Shown: positions 10,255-21,722, counted from the first letter of the stretch. The stretch is DNA of 64,000 nucleotides from Phycisphaerae bacterium (GCA_012719955.1 JAAXZI010000010.1:19285-83284), one strand, 5' to 3'. Program-made: numbers and translations. Notes: generated from the letters alone by a model not told the origin.

Positions 10255-11042
10255 TCGCCATCCAGGAACTTAAAGCTAACGTGAGCATCCCGAACCGGGT
10301 CTTCGCCCCCCAGGCCGTTCCAGTAGCGGTTGTCCCGGTAGACCTGCGCCGGTCGAAGAAACTCGACATGGCCGTCTGCGAAGCAGAAGTTCGACCCTCC
10401 GGCATGCCGGATGGAGATATAGGTGCGGTACTTCTTCCAGGCGTAGGGTTCGTGATCGCCCCCGCTGTAGCTGAACATGCTGTACTCGGGAATGTACGTA
10501 GGGTCAAGACAGTAGCCGTGGTTGCCCAACATATCCTTGTCGTTGACGCCGCGCATGTGAGGTTTGGTCCACCCGGTGCCGTCTGTGTCCCCGAAAGCAA
10601 TGGTCTTGCCCGGGGCGCGGACGGACTTGACCGGGTAATTTTCCAGCGGCTTCTTCGGCCCCACCGCATTATCCCGTAAGCTGCCCAGGTACTTGTAGTT
10701 GTATCCGTAGGAGTTGTTGCGATCAACCTCCCAGTCGGGCACGGCCGCACAGCCCTGCACCTTGTACCCGGCCAGCGAGCGAGCCATCAGGTTATACCAG
10801 CGGATGCGGGTGTCGGCGTCATCCATCATGCGGTATTGATGGCCGGGATAGACGTCCCACTGATTCAGGTACATGGTCATGCCGATGCCCAACTGATGCA
10901 GGTTCGACTTGCAAGCCGCTGAGCGGGCCTGCTCCCTGGCCTGATTCAGAGTCGGCAGCAGGATTGCAACCAGCAGTGCCACGATCGCCACGACCACCAG
11001 GACTTCAATGAGAGTAAAACCACCGCGTCTGCTCATATGCAC
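10233..11042 (-). CDS. Prepilin-type N-terminal cleavage/methylation domain protein
   Basis: [70 protein letters not shown]-terminal motif. Confidence 0.92.
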   Translation of the reverse strand: MHMSRRGGFTLIEVLVVVAIVALLVAILLPTLNQAREQARSAACKSNLHQLGIGMTMYLNQWDVYPGHQYRMMDDADTRIRWYNLMARSLAGYKVQGCAAVPDWEVDRNNSYGYNYKYLGSLRDNAVGPKKPLENYPVKSVRAPGKTIAFGDTDGTGWTKPHMRGVNDKDMLGNHGYCLDPTYIPEYSMFSYSGGDHEPYAWKKYRTYISIRHAGGSNFCFADGHVEFLRPAQVYRDNRYWNGLGGEDPVRDAHVSFKFLDGEWRFPGI

Positions 11043-11443
11043 CTCCCGATCAATTCAAGCCGAACTATATGCGTTATTGATCTTCGACGGAGGGTTTCTT
11101 ACTGGGAGCCAGGCGGCCAGGCATGAGCGATTGAGGCAGCTCCGCCAGCCCGCAACGAAGGATGTGCGCCCCATCGCCGGGCGGGCCGCTGCCGATAAGT
11201 CCTGCCCCCCGGCAGACCTTCTGAGCCATAAGGCAGGCAATGCGGGCAGTTTCCTGTCTGAAACAGGCTCACCTCCCGCGATGTTGGAGTTGAAGGATCC
11301 TGGGCCTGTGTTTTGGGAACCCCGGCCCAGAACTTTCCTCAACAAGCGGTAGACCGCGAAGCCTGCATTGAATTCCTGCAAGCCTTGAATCGGCCTCCCG
11401 CCCGTGCTACCGTAACATGCTTTTAATAGGGAGGTTTAACGAT

Positions 11444-12742
11444 ATGTCGGAGAGTCTGAATCTCGGAACCCTGTGCCTGCATGCCGGCCAGACACCCGAC
11501 CCGACCACCACCGCGCGTGCCGTACCTATTTACGCGACAACGAGTTACGTCTTCAAGGACACTCAACACGCCGCTGATCTGTTCGCCCTCAAGGAGTTCG
11601 GCAACATCTACACCCGGCTCATGAACCCCACGAATGACGTCTTTGAGAAGCGCATGGCCGCCCTCGATGGCGGCGTCGGCGCCCTGGCCACCTCCAGCGG
11701 GCAGGCGGCCATCGCCACCGCTATCCTCAACATCTGCCACGCCGGCCAGAATTTCATCTCAGCCACCAGCCTCTACGGCGGGACCTATACCCTGTTCAGC
11801 CAGACCCTCTCCAAGCTGGGCCTGGAGGTCCGTTTCTTCGATCCGGCCCGACCGGAGGATCTCCGCAAGCTGGCCGACAAGAATACCCGCTGCGTCTACT
11901 TCGAATCGCTCGGCAACCCCAAGAACGACGTGCCGGACTTCGAAGAGATCGCCCGCATCGCCCACGAACTGGGCTTGCCGGTGATCTGCGACAACACGGT
12001 CATGACCCCCATCCTGCTCCGGCCGTTCGATCATGGCGCGGACATCGCCGTTTACAGCACCACAAAATTCATCGGCGGCCACGGCCTGCATGTCGGCGGG
12101 TGCATCGTGGATTCCGGCAAATTCGACTGGACCGCGGATGCCAAGCGCTGGCCGGAGTTCACAGCCCCCGATCCGGCCTACCACGGGATGGTCTTCACCG
12201 AGGCCCTCAAGCCCATTGGCAACATCGCTTATATCATCAAATGCCGGACCAACCTCATGCGCGACATGGGCGCGTGCATGAGCCCGTTCGCCTCCTTCCT
12301 TTTCCTGATGGGACTGGAAACGCTGCACGTGCGCATGCCCCGGCATTGTGAGAATGCGATGAAGGTGGCCCGGCATCTCAAGGAGCATCCGGCCGTTGCC
12401 TGGGTCAACTACCCCGCCCTGCCCGAGCACCCCTTCCACGCCAACGCCCGCAAGTACCTCAAGAACGGCTGCGGCGCGATCCTCGGCTTCGGCATCAAAG
12501 GCGGCATGGAAGCGGGCAAGAAGTTTATCAACTCGGTCAAGCTGCTCTCGCACCTGGCCAACATCGGGGATGCCAAGACGCTGTGTATCCATCCGGCCAG
12601 CACGACGCATTCGCAATTGACGCCCGAAGAGCAGGCCGCGACCGGCGTGAGCCCCGAGTACATCCGCCTCTCCATCGGCATCGAGGATATCGACGACATC
12701 CTGGCGGACATCGACCAGGCCCTGGCGGCTTCTCAGAAGTAA
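11444..12742 (+). CDS. metY: O-acetylhomoserine aminocarboxypropyltransferase / O-acetylhomoserine sulfhydrylase
   Basis: PLP Cys/Met family signature; [24 protein letters not shown] upstream of ATG at 11444. Confidence 0.92.
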   Translation: MSESLNLGTLCLHAGQTPDPTTTARAVPIYATTSYVFKDTQHAADLFALKEFGNIYTRLMNPTNDVFEKRMAALDGGVGALATSSGQAAIATAILNICHAGQNFISATSLYGGTYTLFSQTLSKLGLEVRFFDPARPEDLRKLADKNTRCVYFESLGNPKNDVPDFEEIARIAHELGLPVICDNTVMTPILLRPFDHGADIAVYSTTKFIGGHGLHVGGCIVDSGKFDWTADAKRWPEFTAPDPAYHGMVFTEALKPIGNIAYIIKCRTNLMRDMGACMSPFASFLFLMGLETLHVRMPRHCENAMKVARHLKEHPAVAWVNYPALPEHPFHANARKYLKNGCGAILGFGIKGGMEAGKKFINSVKLLSHLANIGDAKTLCIHPASTTHSQLTPEEQAATGVSPEYIRLSIGIEDIDDILADIDQALAASQK

Positions 12743-12868
12743 AATGGGAGCGCGACCTCCTCACGAAGACTTGGAGCGCACAGAGAAGATGGTTACCAGG
12801 TATCCATTTTCCGTTCTCAGTTCCTCTCCGCGGCCGTCGAGGCTGCGCGGTGAAACGCGGGGCAATCT

Positions 12869-14686
12869 GTGAGCACCGTAGGCGAATCCAACATCAGCAA
12901 ACCCGGTTCTGTCGGCATCGTCCAGACGCAGAAGGTCACTCTTTTCGAGCCGCCGGACGTCTTGCGCCTGGAGTGTGGCCGAGTCCTCGGCCCTATCCAG
13001 GTCGCCTATGAAACCTACGGCCGGCTCAACGAAGCCCGTGACAATGCGGTGCTCATCTGCCACGCCCTCACCGGCGACGCCCACGTGGCCGGCTATCACT
13101 CGCCGGACGACAAAAAGCCCGGCTGGTGGGACATCATGGTCGGCCCGGGCAAAGGCATCGACACCGACAAGTATTTCGTCATCTGCTCCAACGTCCTGGG
13201 CGGCTGCCGGGGCACGACCGGCCCGTCGGACATCAATCCCGAAACCGGCAAGCCCTGGGGCCTCGACTTCCCCGTCATCACCATCGAGGACATGGTCAAG
13301 GTGCAGAAGCGGCTCATCGAGTACCTGGGCATCCAGCGGCTTCTGGCCGTCATCGGCGGCTCGATGGGCGGCATGCAGGTGCTGGAGTGGGCGGTGCGCT
13401 ACCCTGAGAGCGTGGCCGCCGCCATTCCCATCGCCACCACCGCCCGGCTCAACGCCCAGTCCATTGCTTTCGATGCCGTTGGCCGTAACGCCATCCTGGC
13501 CGATCCGCATTTCGCCAACGGCCAGTATCACGGCGGGCCGGCCCCCGAACGCGGGCTGGCCATTGCCCGCATGGTCGGCCATATCACCTATCTTTCCGAA
13601 CAGGGCATGCACGCCAAGTTCGGCCGGCAGCTTCGCAACTCCGACCGCTACAGCTACGACTTCAACAGCGAGTTCTCCGTCGAGACCTATCTCGACCACC
13701 AGGGCGAGATCTTCGTCGAGCGCTTCGACGCCAACAGCTATCTCTACATCACCAAGGCGGTGGACTACTACGACCTCGTCGCCCACTATGGTACCCTTGA
13801 AAAGGCCTTTGCGAACGTACAGGCCCGCTTCCTGGTGATCAGCTTCTCCAGCGACTGGCTGTTCACCCCGGCCCAGTCACGGCAGATGGTCGACGCCCTG
13901 CTGGCCAACGGCAAGGATGTCTCCTACAGCGAGGTCAACTCCCCCTATGGCCATGACGCCTTCCTGCTGGAGCCCGAGGTGCTCGGCCGGCTGGTCGGCG
14001 GTTTTCTGGCCGGGGCGAGCAACCGGCCCATCCTGCCCAACGGCGAAGACGACGCCGCTTACCGGCAGGAGCCGGTCGTGGAGTCGGCCTGGGCCCGCCA
14101 GCGCGTGGACTACGACCGCATTGAGGAGCTCATAGAACCCGGCAGCCGCGTCCTGGACCTGGGTTGCGGACGCGGCGTGCTGCTTGGTCGGCTGATGCGC
14201 AACAAGCAGGTCCGCGGCCTGGGTGTCGAGGTCGTGCAGGACAACATCTGCGAGTGTATCGATCGCAACATTTGCGTAGTCGATCTGGACATTGAGACCG
14301 AATTGGGCAGCTTTGCCAGCGACTCGTACGACTACGTGGTGCTCTCGCAGACCCTCCAGACGATCCGCCGTCCGGACAAGGTGCTCCAGGAAATGGTGCG
14401 CATCGGCCGGTATGGTATCGTGAGCTTCCCCAACTTCGGCTGCTGGAAACCCATGCTCCAGGCCCTGTTCACGGGGCGAACGCCCATCACCAAGAGACTG
14501 CCCTTCCGCTGGTACAACAGCCCGAACGTGCGCTATCTGACCATCCACGATTTCGAGGACTGCTGCAAGGATTTCGGCATCCGCATCCTCAAGCGCCTGC
14601 CGCTGATCGCCCACCGCGACCACCCCATTCGCTTCCTGCCCAACTGGCGCGCTGAGGAAGCCATCTTCGTCATCAGCCGCGGGTAG
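12869..14686 (+). CDS. Fused homoserine O-acetyltransferase (MetX) and MetW-like methyltransferase
   Basis: N-term alpha/beta hydrolase with [14 protein letters not shown] and [12 protein letters not shown]-term [16 protein letters not shown]...[34 protein letters not shown]. Confidence 0.9.
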   Translation: MSTVGESNISKPGSVGIVQTQKVTLFEPPDVLRLECGRVLGPIQVAYETYGRLNEARDNAVLICHALTGDAHVAGYHSPDDKKPGWWDIMVGPGKGIDTDKYFVICSNVLGGCRGTTGPSDINPETGKPWGLDFPVITIEDMVKVQKRLIEYLGIQRLLAVIGGSMGGMQVLEWAVRYPESVAAAIPIATTARLNAQSIAFDAVGRNAILADPHFANGQYHGGPAPERGLAIARMVGHITYLSEQGMHAKFGRQLRNSDRYSYDFNSEFSVETYLDHQGEIFVERFDANSYLYITKAVDYYDLVAHYGTLEKAFANVQARFLVISFSSDWLFTPAQSRQMVDALLANGKDVSYSEVNSPYGHDAFLLEPEVLGRLVGGFLAGASNRPILPNGEDDAAYRQEPVVESAWARQRVDYDRIEELIEPGSRVLDLGCGRGVLLGRLMRNKQVRGLGVEVVQDNICECIDRNICVVDLDIETELGSFASDSYDYVVLSQTLQTIRRPDKVLQEMVRIGRYGIVSFPNFGCWKPMLQALFTGRTPITKRLPFRWYNSPNVRYLTIHDFEDCCKDFGIRILKRLPLIAHRDHPIRFLPNWRAEEAIFVISRG

Positions 14687-14814
14687 TGCTGGCTGCTGCG
14701 GCGCCGGCCGCGTGTTGCGCGCAACTCTCGCTTTAACAGGTTGACTTCCCGCAAGAAAAAGGAATAGAGTCCTCTGTCTCTGGATATATTCCCTTCTTAA
14801 GAGGCGGCCCAATC

Positions 14815-15132
14815 ATGAGCGTTGACCTGGAGAGCAGTTGCCGGAGCCTTGTCCAACTGATGAATCTGGCCCCGGAGGCTATCACGGAAATCGACGAGAT
14901 GCTCAAGAAAGATCTGCCCAGATCCGTGGCCGGCCGGCTCAACCGCATCGTCGCCGCCCTCTACGAGATCTCCCTGCTGCAGGATCAGATCACCAAGCAT
15001 CTCGCGCATTCTCCGGCCCGGTCCGAGCCCAGGTCTGAGTCAAATTCCTGGACCGGTCGCCTCCCCCCGCAGGCCAACAGCGTCCAGACTGGAGCCGGCC
15101 CATCGTACCGGGCCCCGGTTTCAAAGATATGA
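14815..15132 (+). CDS. Small hypothetical protein
   Basis: 105-aa ORF, helical N-terminal half, low-complexity tail; no family recognised. Confidence 0.4.
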   Translation: MSVDLESSCRSLVQLMNLAPEAITEIDEMLKKDLPRSVAGRLNRIVAALYEISLLQDQITKHLAHSPARSEPRSESNSWTGRLPPQANSVQTGAGPSYRAPVSKI

Positions 15133-15393
15133 AGTCACAACGTCGGCTTCTCATGAAAAGCGCTTAACACTCCCCCGGCACATGACTCACCTTGCCCTGA
15201 AAGATTCATGCCGTGGAACTCGCGAGACAAATCAGCTATTCTGATGCAACTTTTCCGGATCGGCGATAGCAAAGGATGGAAGCGGCGGAACGGACTCCCT
15301 GCCAACCAGAGGAACGAATTCGACGTATCCTTTTTCCTTTTGCGGACATCCCGCCCCCGAAAATCCCGGAAGCTATGATCAGAGTGAGGTCGG

Positions 15394-15843
15394 ATGATGG
15401 AATCGACGGTGAAGCACGTGTTGCTTGTAGAGGACAATCCAGCGCATGCGCGTCTGATCCGCGCGCATCTGGAGGACTTCATCGGTCTCACCATTGAATG
15501 GGTCCAGCGCGGCGAAGAGGCCATCGACTACCTCTCCGGGCAAGGCAACTGGCAGGAGCGCCGCCTGCCCGACCTTATCCTCCTCGATCTCAAGCTTCCC
15601 GGTATGCATGGCCCGGAAGTTCTTCACTGGCTCAAGACCGAGGATCGGCTTCGTCGCATTCCGGTGGTGGTTCTTACCACTTCGCACGACAGCGCGGACA
15701 TGGACGAGGCTTATGCCCAGGGCGCCAACAGTTACCTGATCAAATCGGCCGATTTCAGCAGCATGCAGGAGATGTTGCACAACGCGGTCGCCTTCTGGTG
15801 CGAATGGAACCAACTGCCCCGCATGGAATCCAAACCAGATTAG
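15394..15843 (+). CDS. Response regulator, receiver domain only (Rcp1-like)
   Basis: HVLLVEDNPAHARLI...PDLILLDLKLPGMHGPEVLHWLKTE...VVVLTTS...NSYLIKSADF. Confidence 0.92.
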   Translation: MMESTVKHVLLVEDNPAHARLIRAHLEDFIGLTIEWVQRGEEAIDYLSGQGNWQERRLPDLILLDLKLPGMHGPEVLHWLKTEDRLRRIPVVVLTTSHDSADMDEAYAQGANSYLIKSADFSSMQEMLHNAVAFWCEWNQLPRMESKPD

Positions 15844-15919
15844 AGGAATCTCACGCACACCCTCGTTCGCTTTCCGGCCGGTATCGTCGAGCCGGGGGCG
15901 GCGACGAGTCGATCTTTGA

Positions 15920-17092
15920 CTACGGCACGACCTCCGGCTCAGGCGCCGGCGGTGGACTCAGGGTAGCCGACGCGAAGTACGTCGTATTGGGCTGCCGGAT
16001 GCGCAGTGAGGGCTCGCCTTCCACCTCCCGCCACCACGCCGCAAAACGCTTCTGGGCCTCTTCCCAGTCGGGCTGGTTCATCATTTCCGGAGCGCGGGCT
16101 CCAAGGACGACCGTCAACTCCACCTGCTCCAGTGGCCGGACTTCGAGCATTATTTCCCGGTTCGGACCCGCGTTTTGGAGCGCATTATCCAGGGTCTGCG
16201 GCGTTGCACCGGGCGGGACCGGCTGGTTGCCAATGCCCACGATGACGTCATTCACCCGCAGGCGTGCCTCGCTGAGCCAGGATCGCTCCGGGACCTGCGT
16301 CACCACCAGCCCGCCGACCGCGCCCAGCATCAGCCCCTGGCCCGCGTCGCCGGCAAGCATCGTGGCCGCAAGCACTTGCGGCTGGCGCAACTCTTCCGTG
16401 CGGCTCCCCACCCGGACATTCACCCTTTTCGACTCGCCCAGCCGAAGCACCCGCATGGGAATCCGGGTACCCGGCTGGCGCATCTTCACGTGAGACGTGA
16501 ACGCCTCCAGGGCGGCCATCCGCAGGGCCATGTCCGGAGCCATGGGCACGTTTCTCTGTCCGGGTTGCTGGCCGCTCTTCTGGTCCGCACCTGCGGCCGG
16601 CGGCTTCATGAAGTGGGCCACCGGCTGCCCATCAAAATCCAGCAGGATATCCCTGGACCGCAGACCGCCCCTGTCCGCGGCCGTACCTTCGATCACCCGC
16701 TCCATGACGATGCATTCCACCGTCTGGCCGCGCCTGGGATCATAGACGGAATTCAACACCCCCGGCGTCACCCCCAGGAACCCCACCTGGCCGGCCATCA
16801 GCTTGCGGTAGTAAACATTCTCAATTGCGTAACGCAGGCGCAGCTTCTGCTCGTAACGCGGCTCCGCGCGGTATCGCCGGACCAGCTCATCCAGCGCTGC
16901 CGGCTCCAGGGCCGACAGCGTCTCAGTGGCCCGATCGCGAACGGCAAATCGCCGGTCGCCAAGTTGCTCGATGAGGGTGTCGATGTCCGGGCGGGTGGAC
17001 ACCGTGGCGCCCCCCGGAATGACCTGACCGTGCAGAGGCACACTCCCCACCGCGCACGCCGATAGCAGGAGAGCGGTCCATGCGTATTTCAT
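15920..17092 (-). CDS. Secreted PDZ-domain protein
   Basis: Signal peptide-like N-term; GTAADRGGLRSRDILLDFDGQPV and SWLSEARLRVNDVIVGIGNQPV PDZ segments. Confidence 0.8.
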   Translation of the reverse strand: MKYAWTALLLSACAVGSVPLHGQVIPGGATVSTRPDIDTLIEQLGDRRFAVRDRATETLSALEPAALDELVRRYRAEPRYEQKLRLRYAIENVYYRKLMAGQVGFLGVTPGVLNSVYDPRRGQTVECIVMERVIEGTAADRGGLRSRDILLDFDGQPVAHFMKPPAAGADQKSGQQPGQRNVPMAPDMALRMAALEAFTSHVKMRQPGTRIPMRVLRLGESKRVNVRVGSRTEELRQPQVLAATMLAGDAGQGLMLGAVGGLVVTQVPERSWLSEARLRVNDVIVGIGNQPVPPGATPQTLDNALQNAGPNREIMLEVRPLEQVELTVVLGARAPEMMNQPDWEEAQKRFAAWWREVEGEPSLRIRQPNTTYFASATLSPPPAPEPEVVP

Positions 17093-17104
17093 GTTGCTGC
17101 CCTC

Positions 17105-18184
17105 TTACGTCTGGAGGACGGCGACCAGTCGCTCCCCGTTGTGCTGGAGCCAACGGGCCTTGCGACAAATCATCTGGAGAAAGCGGAAACCCTCGATCCG
17201 ACCGAAAGAACCCGTGGCCGCAATGGGCATGACCGCCTCGGCAATGAGCGCCTCGATCATCAGCCAGTGCAGCACACGAAGCTGCTCCGGTTGCAGCGCT
17301 ATTTCCTGTTCGTAGCCTTGCAGGAAACTGCGCAACCGGTCTTCGGCCAGCTCGGCCGGCCAGGCACGAGGGTCCGTAGGGCCGCCGATAATGGAGAATT
17401 GTAGCGCCCCGTTGGCCACATCAGTGGCCGATGGAAGCAGCCTGAGAGAATCATAATCGATGACCGCCGCGACCTTGTCGGGGGTAAACAGCATATTGCC
17501 CGGATGCCAGTCGGCGTGAACGATCTGCGAGGCCCACTGCTCATAACCGGCCTCGTTGACCCGTTCCGCACTGATCTCGTACAACTCGTAAAGGGCCGAG
17601 ACGGTGCCCAGCAACTCGGATTCGCGACCGGCGACGCTGTCATTGTTGCCGATGGCGGCCGGCACGCCTTGAAGATTGCTCCGTACGTACGGCGAGTCGT
17701 GATACCCGCGACGCGGCGGTTCCCAGCCGCTGGTGAAATCGCGCAGGAGAACATGAAAAAAGCCCAATGTGCGCCCGGCATCGCAGGTTGCTTCGGGCGA
17801 GCGATCGTACGCCACGCCGGGCACAAACTGGAACATCTCGTAAATGTGTCCGTTCAGGACCAGCAGCGTTTCCTCGCCACCGCGCAGGGGCATGAGAAAC
17901 GGGAGGGGAAAATAACGTTCGGCCAGGTATTGCTGCACACGGTGGGAATAACCTACTCGCACCACCTGCTCGCATCCGCCTACCCGCCGTTTAAGCAGGA
18001 ACCGACCGCGATCTGATTTGATGATGACCTTGGGCGAACGGCGCGAGCCCTTGAGCTGCGGTTCGATGCTGTGAATTGCGCCCAGATCGTACCGCGCGAG
18101 CACCAGGGAGAGCTCGTCAGGCTGAAATTCGGCTCGCTTACGGTGGCTACGCATAAGTATTCGGATGCTGATCTTAGCGTGCAA
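17105..18184 (-). CDS. Phosphotransferase (APH/choline kinase-like)
   Basis: FLLKRR...IVHADWHPGNMLFTPDKVAAVIDYDSLRLLPSATDVANG. Confidence 0.88.
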   Translation of the reverse strand: MHAKISIRILMRSHRKRAEFQPDELSLVLARYDLGAIHSIEPQLKGSRRSPKVIIKSDRGRFLLKRRVGGCEQVVRVGYSHRVQQYLAERYFPLPFLMPLRGGEETLLVLNGHIYEMFQFVPGVAYDRSPEATCDAGRTLGFFHVLLRDFTSGWEPPRRGYHDSPYVRSNLQGVPAAIGNNDSVAGRESELLGTVSALYELYEISAERVNEAGYEQWASQIVHADWHPGNMLFTPDKVAAVIDYDSLRLLPSATDVANGALQFSIIGGPTDPRAWPAELAEDRLRSFLQGYEQEIALQPEQLRVLHWLMIEALIAEAVMPIAATGSFGRIEGFRFLQMICRKARWLQHNGERLVAVLQT

Positions 18185-18207
18185 TCCCGCGACGTCAAAT
18201 CCAGCGG

Positions 18208-19245
18208 TTATGCACGATTCACCTCATCAATGAGGCGCCGAAGAAGGCCCACGTTCCGCCGGTTGAACTCCAGAACAAGCCGCGGGAATTCAGGGTATTC
18301 ACCGCGTTCTCCCTCGATCGGACCGGGGAACTGCTCAATCCTGCCCCCCGTGAGGATGGACGAGAATTCGTCATTGAGTTTGACCAGCGTTTCATCCGGC
18401 ACGGGCGTTAGCAGGCGCAGAACCAGCTTGCCCTCGACATAACGGGAAGAGTGATATCGGCGATAGAACTGGAGGATCTCCCCCACTGCCGTCTCAACGT
18501 CATCCGTGACCCGGAAGAGGTACATATCCTCCGGGCTGATCATACCGGTGCGCAGCAGCTCGGCGTTTACGTACGTGCGCCAATGCTGCCAGTAGGTCCC
18601 GCCTGGCGCGTCGATCAGCACGATGGGGACGATATCGGTCTTGCCGGTCTGGACCAGGGTCAGAGCCTCGAAGCCTTCATCCTGCGTGCCAAAGCCGCCG
18701 GGAAAGAGGGCCACGGCAGAGGCTTCCTTGATGAACAACAGCTTGCGGGTGAAGAAGTATTTGAAATTGATGAGCTTTGGATCGTCGGCGATGATCGTAT
18801 TCGTCCGCTGCTCAAAGGGCAGACGAATGGCCACGCCGAAGCTGGCCTCCCGCCCGGCGCCGTCGTGACCGGCCCGCATGATGCCATCGCCCGCGCCGGT
18901 AATCACCATCCAGTTGACCTCGCGCATCCGACGGGCGAACGCATCAGCCTGAATATAGTCCGGGTGCCCCACCGGGGTTCGGCTGGAGCCGAAGATGCTC
19001 ACCTTGCGCACATGCCGGTACGCCCCGAAGACCTTGAAAGCGTAGCGCAGCTCCTTGAACGCCTTGCTTATGAGCTTGAGCTCACCCCGGCCGGTGCCAT
19101 CCCTGCCCAGCCGTGAGATGGTGACCATCATTTCAGCCAGCAGGTCCTTGTCCGGACTGTCCGTATAGCGATCCAGGAACTCGTTGATGTCCCGCTCGCG
19201 CGCCGGGTCCCGCGAGATAATGGCTCTGGTATCCAAATCAGCCAT
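18208..19245 (-). CDS. LOG/TIGR00730-type Rossmann-fold protein
   Basis: SIFGSSRTPVGHPDY...MVITGAGDGIMRAGHDGA...ALFPGGFGTQDEGFEALTLVQTGK; start MADLDTRA chosen. Confidence 0.88.
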   Translation of the reverse strand: MADLDTRAIISRDPARERDINEFLDRYTDSPDKDLLAEMMVTISRLGRDGTGRGELKLISKAFKELRYAFKVFGAYRHVRKVSIFGSSRTPVGHPDYIQADAFARRMREVNWMVITGAGDGIMRAGHDGAGREASFGVAIRLPFEQRTNTIIADDPKLINFKYFFTRKLLFIKEASAVALFPGGFGTQDEGFEALTLVQTGKTDIVPIVLIDAPGGTYWQHWRTYVNAELLRTGMISPEDMYLFRVTDDVETAVGEILQFYRRYHSSRYVEGKLVLRLLTPVPDETLVKLNDEFSSILTGGRIEQFPGPIEGERGEYPEFPRLVLEFNRRNVGLLRRLIDEVNRA

Positions 19246-19282
19246 GAAGGGGCCCTCCACAAACCCTGCAAGTATATGTTCT

Positions 19283-21097
19283 TTAATGCAAATTGGCCAT
19301 CGGATCGCGCTTGTCCAGATGGCCCAGCAGCGCTTCGGTTTCCCGGAAATACGCATTCCGCCAGTCCGGTCCCAGGCGGTCGGCCAGCGGATCGGCCGAT
19401 GCGGCCACAAAGGCCTTTTCATGCCGTGCGTCGTTCCAGGAATTCAATTGCGAGACTGCCAACGCCACGACCGCGGCCGCCATCCACGCCCACGCGGCCA
19501 CCGCCAGGCAACCCGCAGCCGTCGGCCCAGGGGCTATCTTGAGCCGCCGGCGGCGGATCAGTCCCCAGGTCATCCATATTAGCATGAGGGCCAGCGATTC
19601 TACCCCCACCACCACTCCCAACCGTCGGAAAAGCTGTACTCCCGGCGAGGGCCGCCATGCCTCGGGCAAGGTCGGAAATATCGCCGCACCCACCAGCACC
19701 ACCAACGCCGCTCCCGCCATGAACCACACCGTTCGCCGGGAGAGCCGGGCAGCGGCCGCTCCGGCCGGCAGTTCCACGCACAGCCAGGCCGCCACCCCGA
19801 CCAGCACCGGCGTAAGCAATACCGGCATCACAAGACCCCGCACTGAAGGCAGGGAAAACAACCAGGCCAGCGACAAGTTGCCGCCCAGAAAAATCACTAT
19901 CGCCAGCAGCAGCGGCGCGATCACGATACCGACGGCCACCAGCCGGCCCCAGCCACCCCACAGCCACCGAACCACGATCCCGCTATACCAGGCGACTCGG
20001 GCAAACGGCAGAAGCACCATGCAAATGACAGCCAACGCCAACCACGCGCCCGCGCCATAGCCTGCCGCCAGCATGGAACGCAAGACCCGATCATGTGCTT
20101 CGCGTGCCGGGGGGACATCGCCCGTGTGCGGCAGAAGATTCGTGATCTCATCGACCCCGTACGTCTGCCAGGCCGCGCGGAGCGCCTCCAAACGGGCTGC
20201 GGCGGCCAGGTTTTGCTCAACCACCTCCGGCGGGAGGCCCGCGGCCCCGGCTCCATCGGTGATCGCGCGCAGAGCGGCCGGAATGTACTCCGCGGCCAGG
20301 AGCACCACCTCCGGCCAGGGCGAATCATCCACCAGATTCATCATCAGCCGGATCACCGCCGCATTCGCCCGCACGGCATCAGCGGATCTTCCCGCCTCCC
20401 GCCAAGCCTTCGCCCGGGCCAGCATCCCATCGGCCAGCTCGCGCAGCACGGGCCGGTATACCAGGCCATAACTCCGCACCACCCCGTCAGCCTCATAGGC
20501 CGCCAGCCGGTCGGGGACACGCACGGCCAGGTGGGCTTCCATGGCCAGCGCTCTCCACTGGCCGACGTATAACCTTGCCGGCCGCCCGGTGGCCAGGTTG
20601 CGTATCCGCGCCGCCAACTGTGCATCCAATTGCGCATCCGCCATGGAGCGATCTTCAGGTGAACCCGATGCGGTCCGCTCCAGATCAGGCATGAGCCGCA
20701 GGTAAGCGTACAGACCGTTGTCCGGGTCCAACTCCTCAAGATGCGCGAACTCACTTTCGCCCTGCGCCGTGGCTCGAAGGGCCATGTCAACGGCTACCAG
20801 CCGGGGCTCTCGCCTGAGGGCATTCTGCAAGGCCCGGTGGGCCTGGCGCGCGGTCCCATTATCACGGCCCCGCACCACGAGTTTCACCTGGGCAATCAAT
20901 TGCTGGATGGAAGGAATGGCCGGCACGGCCATCAGCAGTGCGACCGCCATGCAGAGCAGCGCATATCGAGGCCGTACGGTTCCAGGGGCCGGCGGTGAAG
21001 GCGTTGCACGAATCCGCCGGACGTGCCGACGGTCAGGGCGAATGGGCTCTCTACGGAACGTGGCGATGGGGCAGCCCTCAGCTTCGAATTTGCGCAA
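19283..21097 (-). CDS. Large multi-TM hypothetical membrane protein
   Basis: 604-aa ORF, multiple TM segments in C-terminal half; true start uncertain. Confidence 0.65.
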   Translation of the reverse strand: MRKFEAEGCPIATFRREPIRPDRRHVRRIRATPSPPAPGTVRPRYALLCMAVALLMAVPAIPSIQQLIAQVKLVVRGRDNGTARQAHRALQNALRREPRLVAVDMALRATAQGESEFAHLEELDPDNGLYAYLRLMPDLERTASGSPEDRSMADAQLDAQLAARIRNLATGRPARLYVGQWRALAMEAHLAVRVPDRLAAYEADGVVRSYGLVYRPVLRELADGMLARAKAWREAGRSADAVRANAAVIRLMMNLVDDSPWPEVVLLAAEYIPAALRAITDGAGAAGLPPEVVEQNLAAAARLEALRAAWQTYGVDEITNLLPHTGDVPPAREAHDRVLRSMLAAGYGAGAWLALAVICMVLLPFARVAWYSGIVVRWLWGGWGRLVAVGIVIAPLLLAIVIFLGGNLSLAWLFSLPSVRGLVMPVLLTPVLVGVAAWLCVELPAGAAAARLSRRTVWFMAGAALVVLVGAAIFPTLPEAWRPSPGVQLFRRLGVVVGVESLALMLIWMTWGLIRRRRLKIAPGPTAAGCLAVAAWAWMAAAVVALAVSQLNSWNDARHEKAFVAASADPLADRLGPDWRNAYFRETEALLGHLDKRDPMANLH

Positions 21098-21539
21098 TCA
21101 GTTCGACTTCGACGGCAGCGTTCAACGGTAGCTCATTCACGCCGACCGCCGTGCGCACGTGCCGACCGGCGTCCCCAAATACCCCCACGAGCAATTCACT
21201 GGCCGCATTGGCCACTTTGGCCTGGTCGGTAAAGCCGGGCCTGCTGTTCACAAACACGCCCACGCGAACAATCCGCACGACCCGATCGAGCCCCCCCGTG
21301 ACGGCAGCCACCTGGGCCAAGGCATTGAGCGCGGCCACCCGCGCGCCTTCGAGGGCCTGGTCCATGGACGCCGCGTCGCTGACTTTGCCCACGGCAACAA
21401 GCCGGCCCTCGCGCATCGGCAGTTGCCCGCTGGTGAACACCAGTTCACCTACCTTCAAGGCCGGCAGATACGCCCCCACCGGCGGCGGGGCAGGTGGCAG
21501 CGTTAACCCAAGATTCGCCAGATTCTCTTCAGGTGTCAC
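21078..21539 (-). CDS. RidA family protein
   Basis: PVGAYLPALKVGELVFTSGQLP...ALNALAQVAAVTGGLDRVVRIVRVGVFVNS...RTAVGVNELPLNAAVEVELIAQI. Confidence 0.92.
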   Translation of the reverse strand: MTPEENLANLGLTLPPAPPPVGAYLPALKVGELVFTSGQLPMREGRLVAVGKVSDAASMDQALEGARVAALNALAQVAAVTGGLDRVVRIVRVGVFVNSRPGFTDQAKVANAASELLVGVFGDAGRHVRTAVGVNELPLNAAVEVELIAQIRS

Positions 21540-21566
21540 CAGGAACCTCCCGTTTTCTCCTTACTT

Positions 21567-21646
21567 CCGTACCGGCCGTTTTCCCCACATCCGTAGCGGC
21601 CGGGCTCTGTACCGGCCGTTTTTCCCTACATCCGTACCGGCCGTTT
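21567..21646. repeat. REP-like GC-palindromic repeat cluster (CCGTACCGGCCGTTTT / CCGTAGCGGCCGGGCTCTGTACCGGCCGTTTTT)
   Basis: Three units by eye; matching motif in inverted orientation at 32974-33070. Confidence 0.8.
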
Positions 21647-21722
21647 GAGCTGAGGTGATCGGGCTCCGCACGGCTCGTTCTCAACAAACGGCGCTGGCCG
21701 TTTCCGGCCCGAACGCCACCCC

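Noticed and set aside
11043-11443. Possible SAM or other riboswitch upstream of metY
   Set aside because: Looked for SAM-I/SAM-II/cobalamin core motifs in the 400-bp leader and found none; only a short CCTGT-CTGAA-ACAGG hairpin.
13877-14812. 311-aa minus-strand ORF opposite the MetW domain
   Set aside because: Antisense to well-conserved metXW coding sequence.
19246-19422. N-terminal extension of the LOG-family ORF
   Set aside because: Overlaps the end of the upstream membrane protein and is unlike LOG proteins; start set at MADLDTRA (19245).
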